NCBI RefSeq assembly: GCF_001881565.1
Contig: NZ_MPDJ01000003.1
Coordinates: 426,270-490,269 of the forward strand
Origin: Eisenbergiella tayi
Lineage (GTDB): Bacteria; Bacillota; Clostridia; Lachnospirales; Lachnospiraceae
Length of the DNA: 64,000 nt
Direction: 5' to 3'
Shown: one piece after another, positions 43,291 through 53,345 of the stretch
Position numbering within the stretch: position 1 is the first letter of the stretch
Layout: every line of letters begins with the position of its first letter
Made by a program: the position numbers and the translations under genes
Notes under the pieces: generated by a model
Databases searched by the model: none
Told to the model about the DNA's origin: nothing
What the model saw: only the letters and a program-made list of their open reading frames with translations

Positions 43291-44634
43291 ATGGGTGCGA
43301 ATAGATTTAGTCCGGTAGAGATAGATGCGATAGGCGAAATCCTGAATATAAGCCTTGGAGCTTCTGCAACTGCCGCATCAACAATGCTTGATGCGAGAGT
43401 TGATATTACGACTCCGGTAGTACGGGTGGAAAGCAGAGACGAATTCAGCTTTAAAAATCTGGAGCCGGCAGTCGGAGTGGAAATAACGTATGTAGATGGG
43501 CTTACCGGGGATAACGTCATGCTTTTGAAAAGGCAGGACGTGAAGGCCATTGTGGAAATGCTGATGGGTATGGAGATAGCGGATGAGGATTTCGAATTAA
43601 ACGAAATGAATATCAGCGCTATCTGCGAAGTTATGAATCAGATGATGGGAGCTTCGGCCACCGCTTTGTCAGAGCTTCTGGGGAAGCCAGTGAATATTTC
43701 CACGCCCAGATCATTTGAAATTACCAGTGACGAACAGTTTAAGGAAAAATATTTCACCGAAGGAAACCATAGTATGGTGGTTATCAGTTTTCACCTGAAA
43801 ATAGCAGGTAAGCTGGAAAGTGAATTTTTGAACCTGATGCCGATTGGATTGGCAAAGGAACTGGTATTAGGATTTTTCTCGGAAGGCTTCGAGGGGATCG
43901 AAGGAGCCGGGGAAGAACAGACAATGCAGGAAGAAATACCGGCAGAACAGCCTGTGTACGAAGCACAGCCGGAAGCAGCTCCGGATACTTTCGGATTTGT
44001 AATGGATCAAACCGTTCCGGATACTACTTCCATGGATACTACTTCCATGGATACTTCTTTAATGGATAAGCCTGCCGCACAAATGCAGGCACCGCCGGAA
44101 GAAAGGGAGATTCCCATGCAGGAACAGTCAGCAGTCCCGCCTGTTACGGGACAGGATACAGCACAGCAAATGTATATGCAGCCTCAGCAGACTGCAGCAG
44201 TCCAGATGGATTCCGCAGCCCTTTCCAAGGAGCTTTTGGAAATGCAGAGGATACAGATGGAGCTTATGGAGCAGATGCGTCAGATGCAGGCGGAGCGCAT
44301 GGAAAGAAAGCCGAAACAGATCCGTGTACATTCTTCCGTCCAGCCGTCCCTGCATGATGAAAGCGTCGGAGAAGGAGATCCGGACAGCAATCTGGATTTG
44401 ATTATGAATGTTCCCGTGGAAGTATCTGTTGAAATGGGCAGAACGAAGAAGCTGGTTAAGGACATTCTGGAACTGAATAAGGGTTCTCTTGTCGTTTTGG
44501 ATAAGCTTGCAGGAGAACAGGTAGATCTGTTCGTAAACGGACAGTGCATTGCCAAGGGCGATGTTGTTGTAGTGGATGATAATTTCGGCATCCGGATCAC
44601 ACAGATACTGAGTGAGGATATTCCGGTTGCATAA
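43291..44634 (+). CDS. fliY: motor switch phosphatase FliY (CheC-like plus FliN domain)
   Basis: FliY combines CheY-P phosphatase activity with a FliN-type switch domain. Two phosphatase motifs are intact: EIDAIGEILNISLGASATAA and NISAICEVMNQMMGASATAL, each with the Glu and Asn of the CheC family. A Gln/Met/Pro-rich linker (about 205-355) includes a short TTSMD repeat. The C-terminal FliN domain has LIMNVPVEVSVEMGRTK, then LNKGSLVVLDKLAGE and VDLFVNG. At 447 residues it is somewhat long because of the linker. Confidence 0.93.
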   Translation: MGANRFSPVEIDAIGEILNISLGASATAASTMLDARVDITTPVVRVESRDEFSFKNLEPAVGVEITYVDGLTGDNVMLLKRQDVKAIVEMLMGMEIADEDFELNEMNISAICEVMNQMMGASATALSELLGKPVNISTPRSFEITSDEQFKEKYFTEGNHSMVVISFHLKIAGKLESEFLNLMPIGLAKELVLGFFSEGFEGIEGAGEEQTMQEEIPAEQPVYEAQPEAAPDTFGFVMDQTVPDTTSMDTTSMDTSLMDKPAAQMQAPPEEREIPMQEQSAVPPVTGQDTAQQMYMQPQQTAAVQMDSAALSKELLEMQRIQMELMEQMRQMQAERMERKPKQIRVHSSVQPSLHDESVGEGDPDSNLDLIMNVPVEVSVEMGRTKKLVKDILELNKGSLVVLDKLAGEQVDLFVNGQCIAKGDVVVVDDNFGIRITQILSEDIPVA

Positions 44635-44645
44635 GGATAAAGAAT

Positions 44646-44981
44646 ATGTTTGAAGGATTTTTTACTGCTGCGGGAACGCTGATTTTAGTAGTTGGTATTT
44701 TAGTACTTTGCTATTTTACAACACGGAAGCTGGGAAGAATGCAGCCCGGAGGGGGAGGCGGCAGATATATCAGGCTTTTGGAGCGGATAGTCATAGGACA
44801 GGATAAAACGATAGCGCTCGTTCAGGCAGGAGATAAATACCTGTTGCTGGGTGTTGCATCATCCCAGATAACCGTACTGATGGAATTGAATAAGGAACAG
44901 TTAACAGAGCTTGAAGTAAGCCAGGGACAGACGGCGGATTTCAAAAGCATCTTGGAAATGATAAAGGATAGAAAGAAGTAG
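44646..44981 (+). CDS. fliO: flagellar biosynthesis protein FliO/FliZ
   Basis: FliO assists assembly of the FliP ring. The 111-residue protein has one membrane segment at about 10-26 (LILVVGILVLCYFTTRKLG) and a small cytoplasmic domain with RYIRLLERIVIGQDKTIALVQ and DKYLLLGVA. Position between fliY and fliP supports the call. Confidence 0.88.
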   Translation: MFEGFFTAAGTLILVVGILVLCYFTTRKLGRMQPGGGGGRYIRLLERIVIGQDKTIALVQAGDKYLLLGVASSQITVLMELNKEQLTELEVSQGQTADFKSILEMIKDRKK

Positions 44982-44985
44982 CTAT

Positions 44986-45648
44986 ATGGATGAAAATTCA
45001 CTGATAAGTATCAACGGCAATGGGATGCCTACCTTACAAATATTGTTAATGATGACAATCATCTCATTGCTGCCATCGATTGTGGTCATGATGACTTCCT
45101 TTATGAGAATCGTCATCATCCTGTCCTTCACGAGAAGTGCGATTGGCGTTCAGCAGACTCCTCCCAATATGGTCCTCATAGGGCTTGCGCTGTTTCTTAC
45201 CTTATTTATTATGAATCCGGTGCTGAAAGAAATCAATGAAGAAGCTTACCAGCCGTATCTGGCGGAACAAATAACGCAGGAGGAGGCCCTGGAACGAATG
45301 CAGGTGCCCCTGAAGGAATTCATGCTTAAGCAGACGGATGTAAGCTCCCTGGAATTATTTAACGAGATGGCAGGTAATGAGAAGGTGGAAGAGCCCAGGG
45401 ATTTACCTATGACGGTAGTGATTCCATCCTTTATGACAAGTGAACTGAAGAGAGGGTTTATGGCAGGATTTTTTATTTATATTCCCTTCCTGCTGATTGA
45501 TATTGTGGTTTCCAGCACGCTGATGTCCATGGGTATGATCATGCTCCCGCCGGCCACAATTGCACTGCCCTTTAAGCTTCTTTTGTTTGTTACGGTAAAT
45601 GGCTGGGAGCTGTTATTTTCAGTTATAGTAAAGAGTTTTAATTACTGA
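44986..45648 (+). CDS. fliP: flagellar export gate protein FliP
   Basis: FliP is a core protein of the export gate. The 220-residue protein has the family landmarks MMTSFMRIVIILSFTR, GVQQTPPNMVLIGLALFLT, FMTSELKRGFMAGFFIYIPF and MLPPATIALPFKLLLF, and four membrane segments. The N-terminus before the first segment is short, with no clear cleaved signal peptide. Confidence 0.96.
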   Translation: MDENSLISINGNGMPTLQILLMMTIISLLPSIVVMMTSFMRIVIILSFTRSAIGVQQTPPNMVLIGLALFLTLFIMNPVLKEINEEAYQPYLAEQITQEEALERMQVPLKEFMLKQTDVSSLELFNEMAGNEKVEEPRDLPMTVVIPSFMTSELKRGFMAGFFIYIPFLLIDIVVSSTLMSMGMIMLPPATIALPFKLLLFVTVNGWELLFSVIVKSFNY

Positions 45649-45662
45649 GAGAGGTTATTGGA

Positions 45663-45926
45663 ATGACTAACGGTGAAGTATCGGATTTGATGTATAAGGT
45701 TTTTATTATGGCGCTGCAGCTTGGAGGACCTGTCCTGGTTGTCAGTATGGCAGTGGGTATCATTATATCCATCCTTCAGGCCGCCACCCAGATACACGAG
45801 CAGACGCTGACGTTTGTTCCAAAACTTCTGGTGATAGCAATCATCCTGGTTTTTACCGGATCGAATATGCTTCAGTCCCTGCAGGATTTTACAAAAGAAG
45901 TATTTGCATTGATTACGGCAATATAG
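45663..45926 (+). CDS. fliQ: flagellar export gate protein FliQ
   Basis: FliQ is a small two-segment gate protein of 87 residues. The family pattern GGPVLVVSMAVGIIISILQ followed by ATQIHEQTLTFVPKLL is clear. It lies between fliP and fliR. Confidence 0.95.
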   Translation: MTNGEVSDLMYKVFIMALQLGGPVLVVSMAVGIIISILQAATQIHEQTLTFVPKLLVIAIILVFTGSNMLQSLQDFTKEVFALITAI

Positions 45927-45941
45927 TGCGGGAGGGAAAGA

Positions 45942-46715
45942 ATGACCGGGGAAGTTACGGATCAGATTATACTTTTCTCCATGATTTTAATGAGAATGTC
46001 GGGATTTGTGCTGCTTAACCCTGTTCTGGGAAGAAGAGGAATACCGGGCATGATAAAAGCCGGTATGATTATGGTTCTTACGATTATGATATACCCGATT
46101 TTCGAAATCACAGGGAGGGTACCTGTGATGGCGCTGGAGTTGGTGCTGTGTCTTTTGAAGGAGTTTGCAATCGGATATCTTATGGGCTTCATAATGCAGC
46201 TGTTTGATTATGTGGTGACCTTTGCAGGCTCTCTGATAGATTTTCATATGGGTTTGTCAATGGCGAGTGTTTATGATCCCGCAAGCGGGGCTCAGGTTGC
46301 CCTGACGGGTTCTGTTCTCAATATTTATTATATGCTTTTGTTTTTTGTGGCGGACGGTCATCTGGCTTTGATGAAAATTCTAGTTACATCAGCCGATGTG
46401 GTTCCTTATGGGCAGATAGCATTCGGACCGGATGTCTGGAACGCGATGCTGGTAATTTTCACAGAATGTACGGTGCTTGCCGTTAAGCTGGCGTTTCCGC
46501 TGATAGCTATTGAGTTCCTGACGGAAATGGGAATCGGGATTCTGATGAAAATTGTTCCCCAGATGAATTTGTTTGTTCTCAATATTCAGATAAAAGTGCT
46601 GATGGGATTAGCAGTTATTATCTTTTTTATTTCTCCGATAGGAGATTACTTTGGCCGTCTGATCACACAGATGATGGATACGATGCAGGAAATATTAAGA
46701 CTGACGGCAGGATAA
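45942..46715 (+). CDS. fliR: flagellar export gate protein FliR
   Basis: FliR completes the FliPQR gate. The 257-residue protein has six or so hydrophobic segments, MRMSGFVLLNPVLGRRGIPG near the start and KIVPQMNLFVLNIQIKVLMG near the end (landmarks PQMN and IKVLMG). GGGAGGG precedes the ATG and flhB follows 13 bases after its stop. Confidence 0.95.
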   Translation: MTGEVTDQIILFSMILMRMSGFVLLNPVLGRRGIPGMIKAGMIMVLTIMIYPIFEITGRVPVMALELVLCLLKEFAIGYLMGFIMQLFDYVVTFAGSLIDFHMGLSMASVYDPASGAQVALTGSVLNIYYMLLFFVADGHLALMKILVTSADVVPYGQIAFGPDVWNAMLVIFTECTVLAVKLAFPLIAIEFLTEMGIGILMKIVPQMNLFVLNIQIKVLMGLAVIIFFISPIGDYFGRLITQMMDTMQEILRLTAG

Positions 46716-46728
46716 AGGATGTGATTAA

Positions 46729-47799
46729 ATGGCGGCCGATTCTAAAACTGAAAAAGCGACACCCAAAAGACGCCGTGACGAGCGTAAAAAGGGAAATGTA
46801 TTCATGAGCAATGATGTCATCGTTGTTCTGGGGCTGGTGGGAATCTTTTGTATGCTCAGGCTTTATTTTCCCATTCTTATCGACACAGTCCGCGATTACA
46901 TGGTCCGTACGTTTGAGGAAGTGGCGGTACAGACTGAGTTTACGCAGGACAGTTTGAAGAGTTTTTCCTATAACTTCTTTATAACGGGTATGAAGGCGGG
47001 ATTCCCGCTGCTCATAGTTTCTGCTGTTCTTCCTATCCTTGCGGTGGGAATCCAGACGAAGTTCCTTTTTACAACGAAACATATTTCACCCAAATTCAAC
47101 CGGCTGAATCCGCTGCAGGGAATTAAGAAGCTTTTTTCACTGCGAAGCGTCATCGAGTTGTTAAAGAGTATTCTGAAGACCATTGTATTGGTGATTATTC
47201 TCTATAACATACTGAAATCAGACTTTCTGCAAATCACGAAAACAATGGATATGGATTTGGCGATATCGTCCGGGTTCATGCTGAATATGGTTTTTCAGAT
47301 GATCATGAAGGTGATCCTCGTTTTCACTGTCATCGCCGGTTTCGATTTTATGTATCAGAAATGGGAATACGAAAAAGGAATTAAGATGACAAAGCAGGAA
47401 ATCAAGGAAGAATACAAAGAGACTGAGGGTAATCCGGAAATAAAAGGCAAAATAAAGAGTCTGCAGCGGCAGGCGGCACAGAAAAGAATGATGCAGGCAG
47501 TGCCTACCGCGGATGTTATTGTCCGTAACCCCACACATTTTGCTGTGGCCCTGAAATATGACATGGAAAAGGATACGGCGCCGATAGTGGTGGCGAAGGG
47601 GCAGGATGAACTGGCTTTCCGTATTATTGCCGTCGGTGAAGAAAACGGGGTTGCGATTGTGGAAAACAGGCCTTTGGCGAGAGCATTGTATGCAGAATGC
47701 AAATTAGACAGGCAGATACCTGCACAATATTATGGCGCTGTGGCAGAGATTCTTATCTATGTCTTTAGAGCGAATCAGAAGTGGAGTAGTAACAGGTAA
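46729..47799 (+). CDS. flhB: flagellar export switch protein FlhB
   Basis: FlhB controls export substrate switching by self-cleavage. The start SKTEKATPKRRRDERKKGNV is typical, four membrane segments follow, and the autocleavage site NPTH (267-270) lies in VRNPTHFAVALKYD. At 356 residues it is full length. Its TAA shares one base with the flhA ATG. Confidence 0.96.
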   Translation: MAADSKTEKATPKRRRDERKKGNVFMSNDVIVVLGLVGIFCMLRLYFPILIDTVRDYMVRTFEEVAVQTEFTQDSLKSFSYNFFITGMKAGFPLLIVSAVLPILAVGIQTKFLFTTKHISPKFNRLNPLQGIKKLFSLRSVIELLKSILKTIVLVIILYNILKSDFLQITKTMDMDLAISSGFMLNMVFQMIMKVILVFTVIAGFDFMYQKWEYEKGIKMTKQEIKEEYKETEGNPEIKGKIKSLQRQAAQKRMMQAVPTADVIVRNPTHFAVALKYDMEKDTAPIVVAKGQDELAFRIIAVGEENGVAIVENRPLARALYAECKLDRQIPAQYYGAVAEILIYVFRANQKWSSNR

Positions 47800-49865
47800 T
47801 GAAGAAACTAACAAATTATGCAGTATCTTTGTTCGTCATCGTAATTGTACTGCTGTTGATTATACCGCTTAGTCCATTTTTACTGGATGTTTTTATCGTT
47901 ATAAATATTTCCATTTCCCTGATTATTCTGCTTGTCAGCATGAATATACGGGAACCGCTGGAATTTTCCATATTCCCCTCCCTGCTGCTGATAACAACCT
48001 TGTTCCGGCTGGGCATCAATGTTTCTTCCACAAGAAATATTCTGATGAACCAGGGGCAGGCAGGCCAGGTCATTAAGTCCTTCGGTACTTTCGTACTGCA
48101 GGGAAATGCCATTGTCGGTTTTATTATTTTCTTTATCATCGTTCTGGTGCAGTTCATTGTTATAACAAAGGGCGCGGAACGTGTATCGGAAGTAGCGGCG
48201 AGGTTTACACTGGATGCCATGCCGGGAAAACAGATGGCAATTGATGCGGATTTAAGCTCAGGCCTTATTGATGAAACAGCGGCGCGTACGCGCAGGGAAA
48301 AAATCCAGAGAGAAGCTGATTTTTACGGCGCTATGGATGGTGCGACCAAGATTGTTAAGGGTGATTCCATCATGTCAATCATCATTACCGCAATCAACCT
48401 TATCGGCGGTGTGGCGATGGGTATGGTGATGTCGGATATGCCATTTACCGAGGTCCTGTCCGTTTATTCTATTGCGACAATCGGTGACGGACTGGTATCC
48501 CAGATTCCTGCTTTGCTGATTTCCACGGCGACGGGCATGATCGTTACGAGAGCTGTCTCCGAAGGAAGCCTGAACGATGATGTATCCAAGCAGTTCACCG
48601 CACAGCCGCAGGCAATTATGATGACCGGCGGTATCATGCTTGTACTGCTTCTGGTGCCGGGAATGCCCAAATTCCAGATGCTTTTGCTGGGCGGCGGGCT
48701 GATAGCTGCCGGGTACTTCCTCAACAGGAAGACGAAAGAGGCGGCACAGCAGGAAGCAGCTGCAGTTGCAGGAGCGGTCGTTGAAGAACAGAAGAAGACT
48801 GCCGACGAAGGAGAATATTTCAAGGATATCAACAATGTGTATTCCATGATAGGAGTGGATCCTATAGAAATGGAATTCGGCTACAGCCTGATACCGCTTG
48901 TGGATGAATCCAGCGGAGGCAAAATGATAAACCGTATCGTTATTTTCCGAAGACAGTATGCCCAGGAAATGGGCGTGGTCATACCTTCCATCAGTCTTCG
49001 GGACAGCAGCAGCCTCAATACCAACCAATATGTGATCAAGATCAAGGGGGAAGAGGTTGCCGGAGGGGAAATCCTGGTGGATTACTATCTTGCGCTGGAG
49101 CCGGCCGAACCGACAGGAGAGGTTGACGGTATAGAAACAATTGAACCGGCCTATGGTATCCCCAGTAAGTGGATACTTCCCGAAAATAAGGAAATGGCCG
49201 AAATATATGGCTACACAGTTATTGATCCGCTGTCTGTTATGATTACACATTTGTCTGAAACAATCAAACAGCATGCCTATGAAGTGATCAACAGGCAGGA
49301 AGTGATGCATCTGCTTGAGAACGTCCGTAAAACGACCCCGGAACTTGTGGATGAAGTATTCCCGGGAATTATAAGTTACGGCAACTTCCAGAAAATATTA
49401 GTCAATCTGGTAAAAGAAGGAATTCCTGTAAAAGATATGGAAACAATTCTGGAAACAGTAGCTGATGTGGGAGCGACGGTAAAGGACATTACACAGATTA
49501 CAGAAAGTATCCGTATAGCTCTGAAACGTACAATTACAAGAAAATTCTGTCAGGGCGGACAGATGCGTGTCCTTACGTTGGATGCTGAACTGGAAAAGGT
49601 GATAGTTACAAGCCTGACAAAAGGAGAGCAGGGAGTATATACGGCTTTGAGTCCCGATACGATGCAGAGCCTTATTTCCCAGGTAGGTGAAGGAATTAAG
49701 AAATTCAATGATCTCTCCCAGGATGTGGTAATACTCACCAGCCAGGTAATCAGGATATATTTGTACAGACTGTTGGAACAGTTTTATCCCAACGTTTATG
49801 TCCTTTCCTTTCAGGAAATAGCGAACAATGTACAGATTCAGTCAATCGGAAATATTGCATTATAA
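47799..49865 (+). CDS. flhA: flagellar export protein FlhA
   Basis: FlhA forms the cytoplasmic export platform. Eight membrane segments occupy residues 1-310, with TLFRLGINVSSTRNIL and the FHIPEP-type loop region ARFTLDAMPGKQMAIDADL. The cytoplasmic domain has FGYSLIPLVDES, then AYGIPSKWI and the C-terminal DVVILTSQVIRIYLYRLLEQ. At 688 residues it is full length. flhF and flhG, which commonly follow, are absent; sigma-28 comes next. Confidence 0.97.
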   Translation: MKKLTNYAVSLFVIVIVLLLIIPLSPFLLDVFIVINISISLIILLVSMNIREPLEFSIFPSLLLITTLFRLGINVSSTRNILMNQGQAGQVIKSFGTFVLQGNAIVGFIIFFIIVLVQFIVITKGAERVSEVAARFTLDAMPGKQMAIDADLSSGLIDETAARTRREKIQREADFYGAMDGATKIVKGDSIMSIIITAINLIGGVAMGMVMSDMPFTEVLSVYSIATIGDGLVSQIPALLISTATGMIVTRAVSEGSLNDDVSKQFTAQPQAIMMTGGIMLVLLLVPGMPKFQMLLLGGGLIAAGYFLNRKTKEAAQQEAAAVAGAVVEEQKKTADEGEYFKDINNVYSMIGVDPIEMEFGYSLIPLVDESSGGKMINRIVIFRRQYAQEMGVVIPSISLRDSSSLNTNQYVIKIKGEEVAGGEILVDYYLALEPAEPTGEVDGIETIEPAYGIPSKWILPENKEMAEIYGYTVIDPLSVMITHLSETIKQHAYEVINRQEVMHLLENVRKTTPELVDEVFPGIISYGNFQKILVNLVKEGIPVKDMETILETVADVGATVKDITQITESIRIALKRTITRKFCQGGQMRVLTLDAELEKVIVTSLTKGEQGVYTALSPDTMQSLISQVGEGIKKFNDLSQDVVILTSQVIRIYLYRLLEQFYPNVYVLSFQEIANNVQIQSIGNIAL

Positions 49866-49880
49866 CTGCTGGAGGGAAAG

Positions 49881-50672
49881 ATGGTGCTAGAAGTTAAACC
49901 AAAGAAAACAGACTACGGAAAAATGACAGATGAAGAGCTGTGGGAAGAATATGAAAAAAAAGGCGGCCTGGAACTGAAACAGGAGCTGGCTCTCAGATAC
50001 ATTTATATTGTCCGTAATGTGGCAATACAGATGAGAGACGTTTATATGAGCTTTGCCCAGCTTGACGACATTATTAATGAAGGCGTAATCGTGGTGATGA
50101 GCGCGATTGACAAGTACGATCTTCATCTTAATGTGAAGTTTGAAACCTTTGTATCCAAACGGATCCGGGGAATGATAATCGATATGGCCCGGAAGCAGGA
50201 TTGGGTACCGCGCACGGTGAGAAAGAATGCAAGGGAAATCGATGAAGCCACCATGCATTTATACGGAAAAACCGGGAGAATGCCTACGGCACAGGAAACC
50301 GCAGAATATCTGAATATGCCTCTTGATAAGTATGAGAAGGTTCTCAGCAAGGCAAATCTTTTTTACATTTTGTCTCTGGATATGCTGATGGAGGAGAAGG
50401 CGGAAAACAGACAGACAGTCCAGATCCCGTCACATAATTACAGGGAACAGCCGGAGGAATGCTATCTGGGAGATGAATTTAAGGGGATTCTGGCCGATGG
50501 AATCAGAAGCCTGAAGGAAAACGAACAGACGGTTATCTCTCTTTATTATAAAGAGGAATTGAGTGCAAGAGATATTGCCAAGGTTCTTGGCGTAAGTGAA
50601 CCGAGGATTTCGCAGATCCATTCCAGTGCAATACGCAAGTTGAAAACATATATAGAAAACAGAGTGAAATAA
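49881..50672 (+). CDS. fliA: flagellar sigma factor sigma-28 (FliA/SigD)
   Basis: This sigma factor directs RNA polymerase to late flagellar and chemotaxis promoters. The 263-residue protein has region 2 (LDDIINEGVIVVMSAIDKYD, then FETFVSKRIRGMIIDMARKQDW), region 3 (RMPTAQETAEYLNM) and region 4 with the helix-turn-helix SARDIAKVLGVSEPRISQI. AGGGAAAG precedes the ATG. Being inside the fliE operon, its level should follow the state of the upstream switch. Its inhibitor FlgM is encoded at 62267. Nine likely target promoters are listed here. Confidence 0.95.
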   Translation: MVLEVKPKKTDYGKMTDEELWEEYEKKGGLELKQELALRYIYIVRNVAIQMRDVYMSFAQLDDIINEGVIVVMSAIDKYDLHLNVKFETFVSKRIRGMIIDMARKQDWVPRTVRKNAREIDEATMHLYGKTGRMPTAQETAEYLNMPLDKYEKVLSKANLFYILSLDMLMEEKAENRQTVQIPSHNYREQPEECYLGDEFKGILADGIRSLKENEQTVISLYYKEELSARDIAKVLGVSEPRISQIHSSAIRKLKTYIENRVK

Positions 50673-50690
50673 AGAAAGTGAGGGCGTGTT

Positions 50691-51443
50691 ATGTTCCAGG
50701 GATTCTATAACCTCGGCTCAGAAATGCTGTGCCAGACCAGGAATATGAATGTTATCAGCAATAACATGGCAAATGTGGCGACGGCCGGATTCAAAAGAGA
50801 TGATTTCCAGGCATCGGCTTTCCGCGAAGTGATGATGTCCAGATATCAGGGAAGCAGTGATACCTCCCCGGCGGCGCTGGGAAATATGGCGATGGTCCGT
50901 TCGGCGGATACGACTGTGACAGACTATTCACAGGGGATGTTCAGGGAGACGGAAAATACGTTGGATTTTGCGCTGACGACTCCGGGATTTTTCTGTGTAC
51001 AGACAGAAGGAGGGACCGTTTATACAAGAAATGGTTCTTTTGCACTTGATGAGGAAGGATATCTCACCTTACCCACAGTAGGGCGGGTATTGGGACAGAA
51101 CGGACCCATTCAGCTTCCCACGGATGATATTATTTCGGATTCCAGGGGGAATATATTCAGTGCGGACGGACAGACCCTGTATGGGACGCTTTCCGTAGTG
51201 GACTTTCAGAATTATGACGAACAGCTTGTAAAGACAACGGGAGGCGCGTTTACCGCTCAGGATGCGGGGACTCCCGTGGATGCTGATGTGAAGTGGAAAG
51301 CGACGGAAGGGTCCAATGTGAATCCCATGGACGAGATGACCGCGATGATGAGCGGACAGCGTTCCCTGCAGAGCGCCGCGCAGATCTTGAAAATGTATGA
51401 TCATTTGATGGATAAAACAGTAACACAGCTGGGGCCGGCATAA
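50691..51443 (+). CDS. flgF: flagellar rod/hook protein, FlgF type
   Basis: The 250-residue distal or proximal rod protein has RNMNVISNNMANVATAGFKR at the start, TPGFFCVQTEGGTVYTRNG as the core motif and EMTAMMSGQRSLQSAAQIL at the end. It is more divergent than the next gene, so FlgF (FlhO of Bacillus) is the better label, with FlgG as the alternative. It lies between the sigma-28 gene and flgG. Confidence 0.85.
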   Translation: MFQGFYNLGSEMLCQTRNMNVISNNMANVATAGFKRDDFQASAFREVMMSRYQGSSDTSPAALGNMAMVRSADTTVTDYSQGMFRETENTLDFALTTPGFFCVQTEGGTVYTRNGSFALDEEGYLTLPTVGRVLGQNGPIQLPTDDIISDSRGNIFSADGQTLYGTLSVVDFQNYDEQLVKTTGGAFTAQDAGTPVDADVKWKATEGSNVNPMDEMTAMMSGQRSLQSAAQILKMYDHLMDKTVTQLGPA

Positions 51444-51505
51444 ACGGCAGAGGAATAAAAAATAAGTTTGATATGTGTGCCTGAGGGCACAGATGGGAGC
51501 GGAAA

Positions 51506-52219
51506 ATGAATATGTCATTTTACACGGCGGCGCTGGGAGCTGTCGGTCAGCAGGAAAAGATGAATGTTATCGCCAATAACATTGCAAATGTGAATACGGA
51601 TGGATTCCGGAGCAAGAACGCGGTGTTTTCGGATTTGATGTACTATAACATGCGCGATGAGCAGGGGGCGGATACCAGGGTAAAGGCGGGAAGCGGCATA
51701 GCCATGGGGCGTACGGATACGGATTTCAGCGAATCATCAATGGCTCCCACAGGAGGAAATACCGATTTCGCAATTTCCGGAAGGGGCTTTTTCATGCTTC
51801 AGGATCCCAATACACAGGCTGTTTCTTATTCAAGAAACGGGAAATTCAATATGTCTCTGAGAGCGGACGGATTTTACCTTGTTAATGACAATGGAAAACT
51901 GGTGCTGGATGAAAACCGGAACCCAATCCGGCTGGATGAAGAAGGAATTGTGGGCGGAGCCCGGCCCGGTATTTATACGTTTCCTGTGCAGCAGGGGATG
52001 CTGAATACGGGAAACAATGAATTGACGGCAACGGAAAAGAACGGTGAGCCTGTGCTTTCGGCGGATGCAGAACTGCGTCAGGGTTATCTGGAACAGTCCA
52101 ATGTAAATCTTGCCGATGAAATGAGCAAAACGATTGAATGCTCCAGAGCTTACTCCTATGTGCTTAAAATGATCCAGACTTCTGATGAAATAGAGCAGGT
52201 AATAAACAGCCTGCGGTAA
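51506..52219 (+). CDS. flgG: flagellar rod protein, FlgG type
   Basis: The 237-residue rod protein has KMNVIANNIANVNTDGFRSK at the start, SGRGFFMLQDPNTQAVSYSRNG in the core and EQSNVNLADEMSKTIECSRAYS at the end, all FlgE/F/G family landmarks. It pairs with the gene before it as flhO/flhP do in Bacillus. The assignment of F and G between the two is by order and similarity only. Confidence 0.85.
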   Translation: MNMSFYTAALGAVGQQEKMNVIANNIANVNTDGFRSKNAVFSDLMYYNMRDEQGADTRVKAGSGIAMGRTDTDFSESSMAPTGGNTDFAISGRGFFMLQDPNTQAVSYSRNGKFNMSLRADGFYLVNDNGKLVLDENRNPIRLDEEGIVGGARPGIYTFPVQQGMLNTGNNELTATEKNGEPVLSADAELRQGYLEQSNVNLADEMSKTIECSRAYSYVLKMIQTSDEIEQVINSLR

Positions 52220-52231
52220 GGGTGGTAGGAA

Positions 52232-52852
52232 ATGAACAGCTATGATGATATGAACTATATGGAAATGGATGTTATAAAGGAGGTGGGAAGTATCGGAACC
52301 GGGAACGCGGCCTCCGCCTTGTCGGGAATGCTGGGTACAAGGGTCCGTATGGTGCTTCCCCAGGTGAATGTGCTGGATTTTAACGAGGCATTGAACGCCA
52401 TAGGAAATCCGGAAACCATCGTTGCCGCGGTTATGGCTCAGATGAGCCTGGAAATCAATGGCATCATGCTATTTATTCTGAAGCCGGATCTGGTAAATGA
52501 TATAGTAGGACGCCTTCTGGGACATCATATTGATGATTATTCCCAGTTGGATCAAATGGATATATCCGCATTAAATGAAGTGGGCAATATTATGATTTCC
52601 TCCTATGTGAATGCATTGTCGGGACTTGCAGGCGTGGATGTGGCGCTGTCGGTGCCGGAGATATCCGTGAATATGCTGGGGGGAATACTGAGCGTGCCGA
52701 TGATTGAGTTTGGTTATCAGACAGATAAGCTCATGATCATCCGCGGAAAATTCATTATTGATGAAAAGGAACTTGACAGTGACCTGCTTATGCTTCCGGA
52801 CATTGTCTCTTTAAACTATCTTATGAAAAAGCTGGTACATAATAATGGATAA
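52232..52852 (+). CDS. cheC: chemotaxis protein CheC
   Basis: CheC dephosphorylates CheY-P and binds CheD in receptor adaptation. The 206-residue protein has both phosphatase motifs: DVIKEVGSIGTGNAASALSG and ISALNEVGNIMISSYVNALS, with the Glu and Asn of each retained. Its end overlaps cheD by 8 bases. Confidence 0.93.
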   Translation: MNSYDDMNYMEMDVIKEVGSIGTGNAASALSGMLGTRVRMVLPQVNVLDFNEALNAIGNPETIVAAVMAQMSLEINGIMLFILKPDLVNDIVGRLLGHHIDDYSQLDQMDISALNEVGNIMISSYVNALSGLAGVDVALSVPEISVNMLGGILSVPMIEFGYQTDKLMIIRGKFIIDEKELDSDLLMLPDIVSLNYLMKKLVHNNG

Positions 52853-53321
52853 AGAAATCAAGGTTGGTATTGCAGATATGAAGGTTGCCCGAGTGCAGGG
52901 CCTTTTGATCACATATGCGTTAGGGTCGTGCATCGGAGTGACTCTTTATGATCCGGTGATTAAGCTGGGCGGCCTTTTGCATATTATGCTCCCCTCCGCA
53001 GAAAATGTGTCCGGGGATAATGTATATAAATTCGCTGACTCAGGGATCCGGGAAATGCTGCGGAAAATGCAGGCCTTCGGGGGAATGAAAGTCAGATATG
53101 TCTGTAAAATAGCAGGCGGTGCAAAAATGTTTGAAATGCAGGGAAGTTTGGGAAATATAGGACAAAGGAATATACAGAGTGTGCAGAATGTGCTGCGCCA
53201 GGAAGGCATCCGCATTGTCAGGCAGGATGTGGGCGCCAATTATGCGAGGACACTTTCCATGGATGTGGAAACAGGAACTGTAAAAGTCAGGTCATACGGC
53301 AGGCCTGAGATCATCTTGTAA
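52845..53321 (+). CDS. cheD: chemoreceptor glutamine deamidase CheD
   Basis: CheD deamidates receptor glutamines and interacts with CheC. The 158-residue protein has the catalytic Cys in ALGSCIGVTLYD and the His in GGLLHIMLPSA, and the family block KIAGGAKMF. Translation is coupled to cheC. The two receptor genes at 14682 and 16537 encode likely substrates. Confidence 0.95.
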   Translation: MDKEIKVGIADMKVARVQGLLITYALGSCIGVTLYDPVIKLGGLLHIMLPSAENVSGDNVYKFADSGIREMLRKMQAFGGMKVRYVCKIAGGAKMFEMQGSLGNIGQRNIQSVQNVLRQEGIRIVRQDVGANYARTLSMDVETGTVKVRSYGRPEIIL

Positions 53322-53345
53322 GGCAGGTAAGGGAGGGCAAATGAA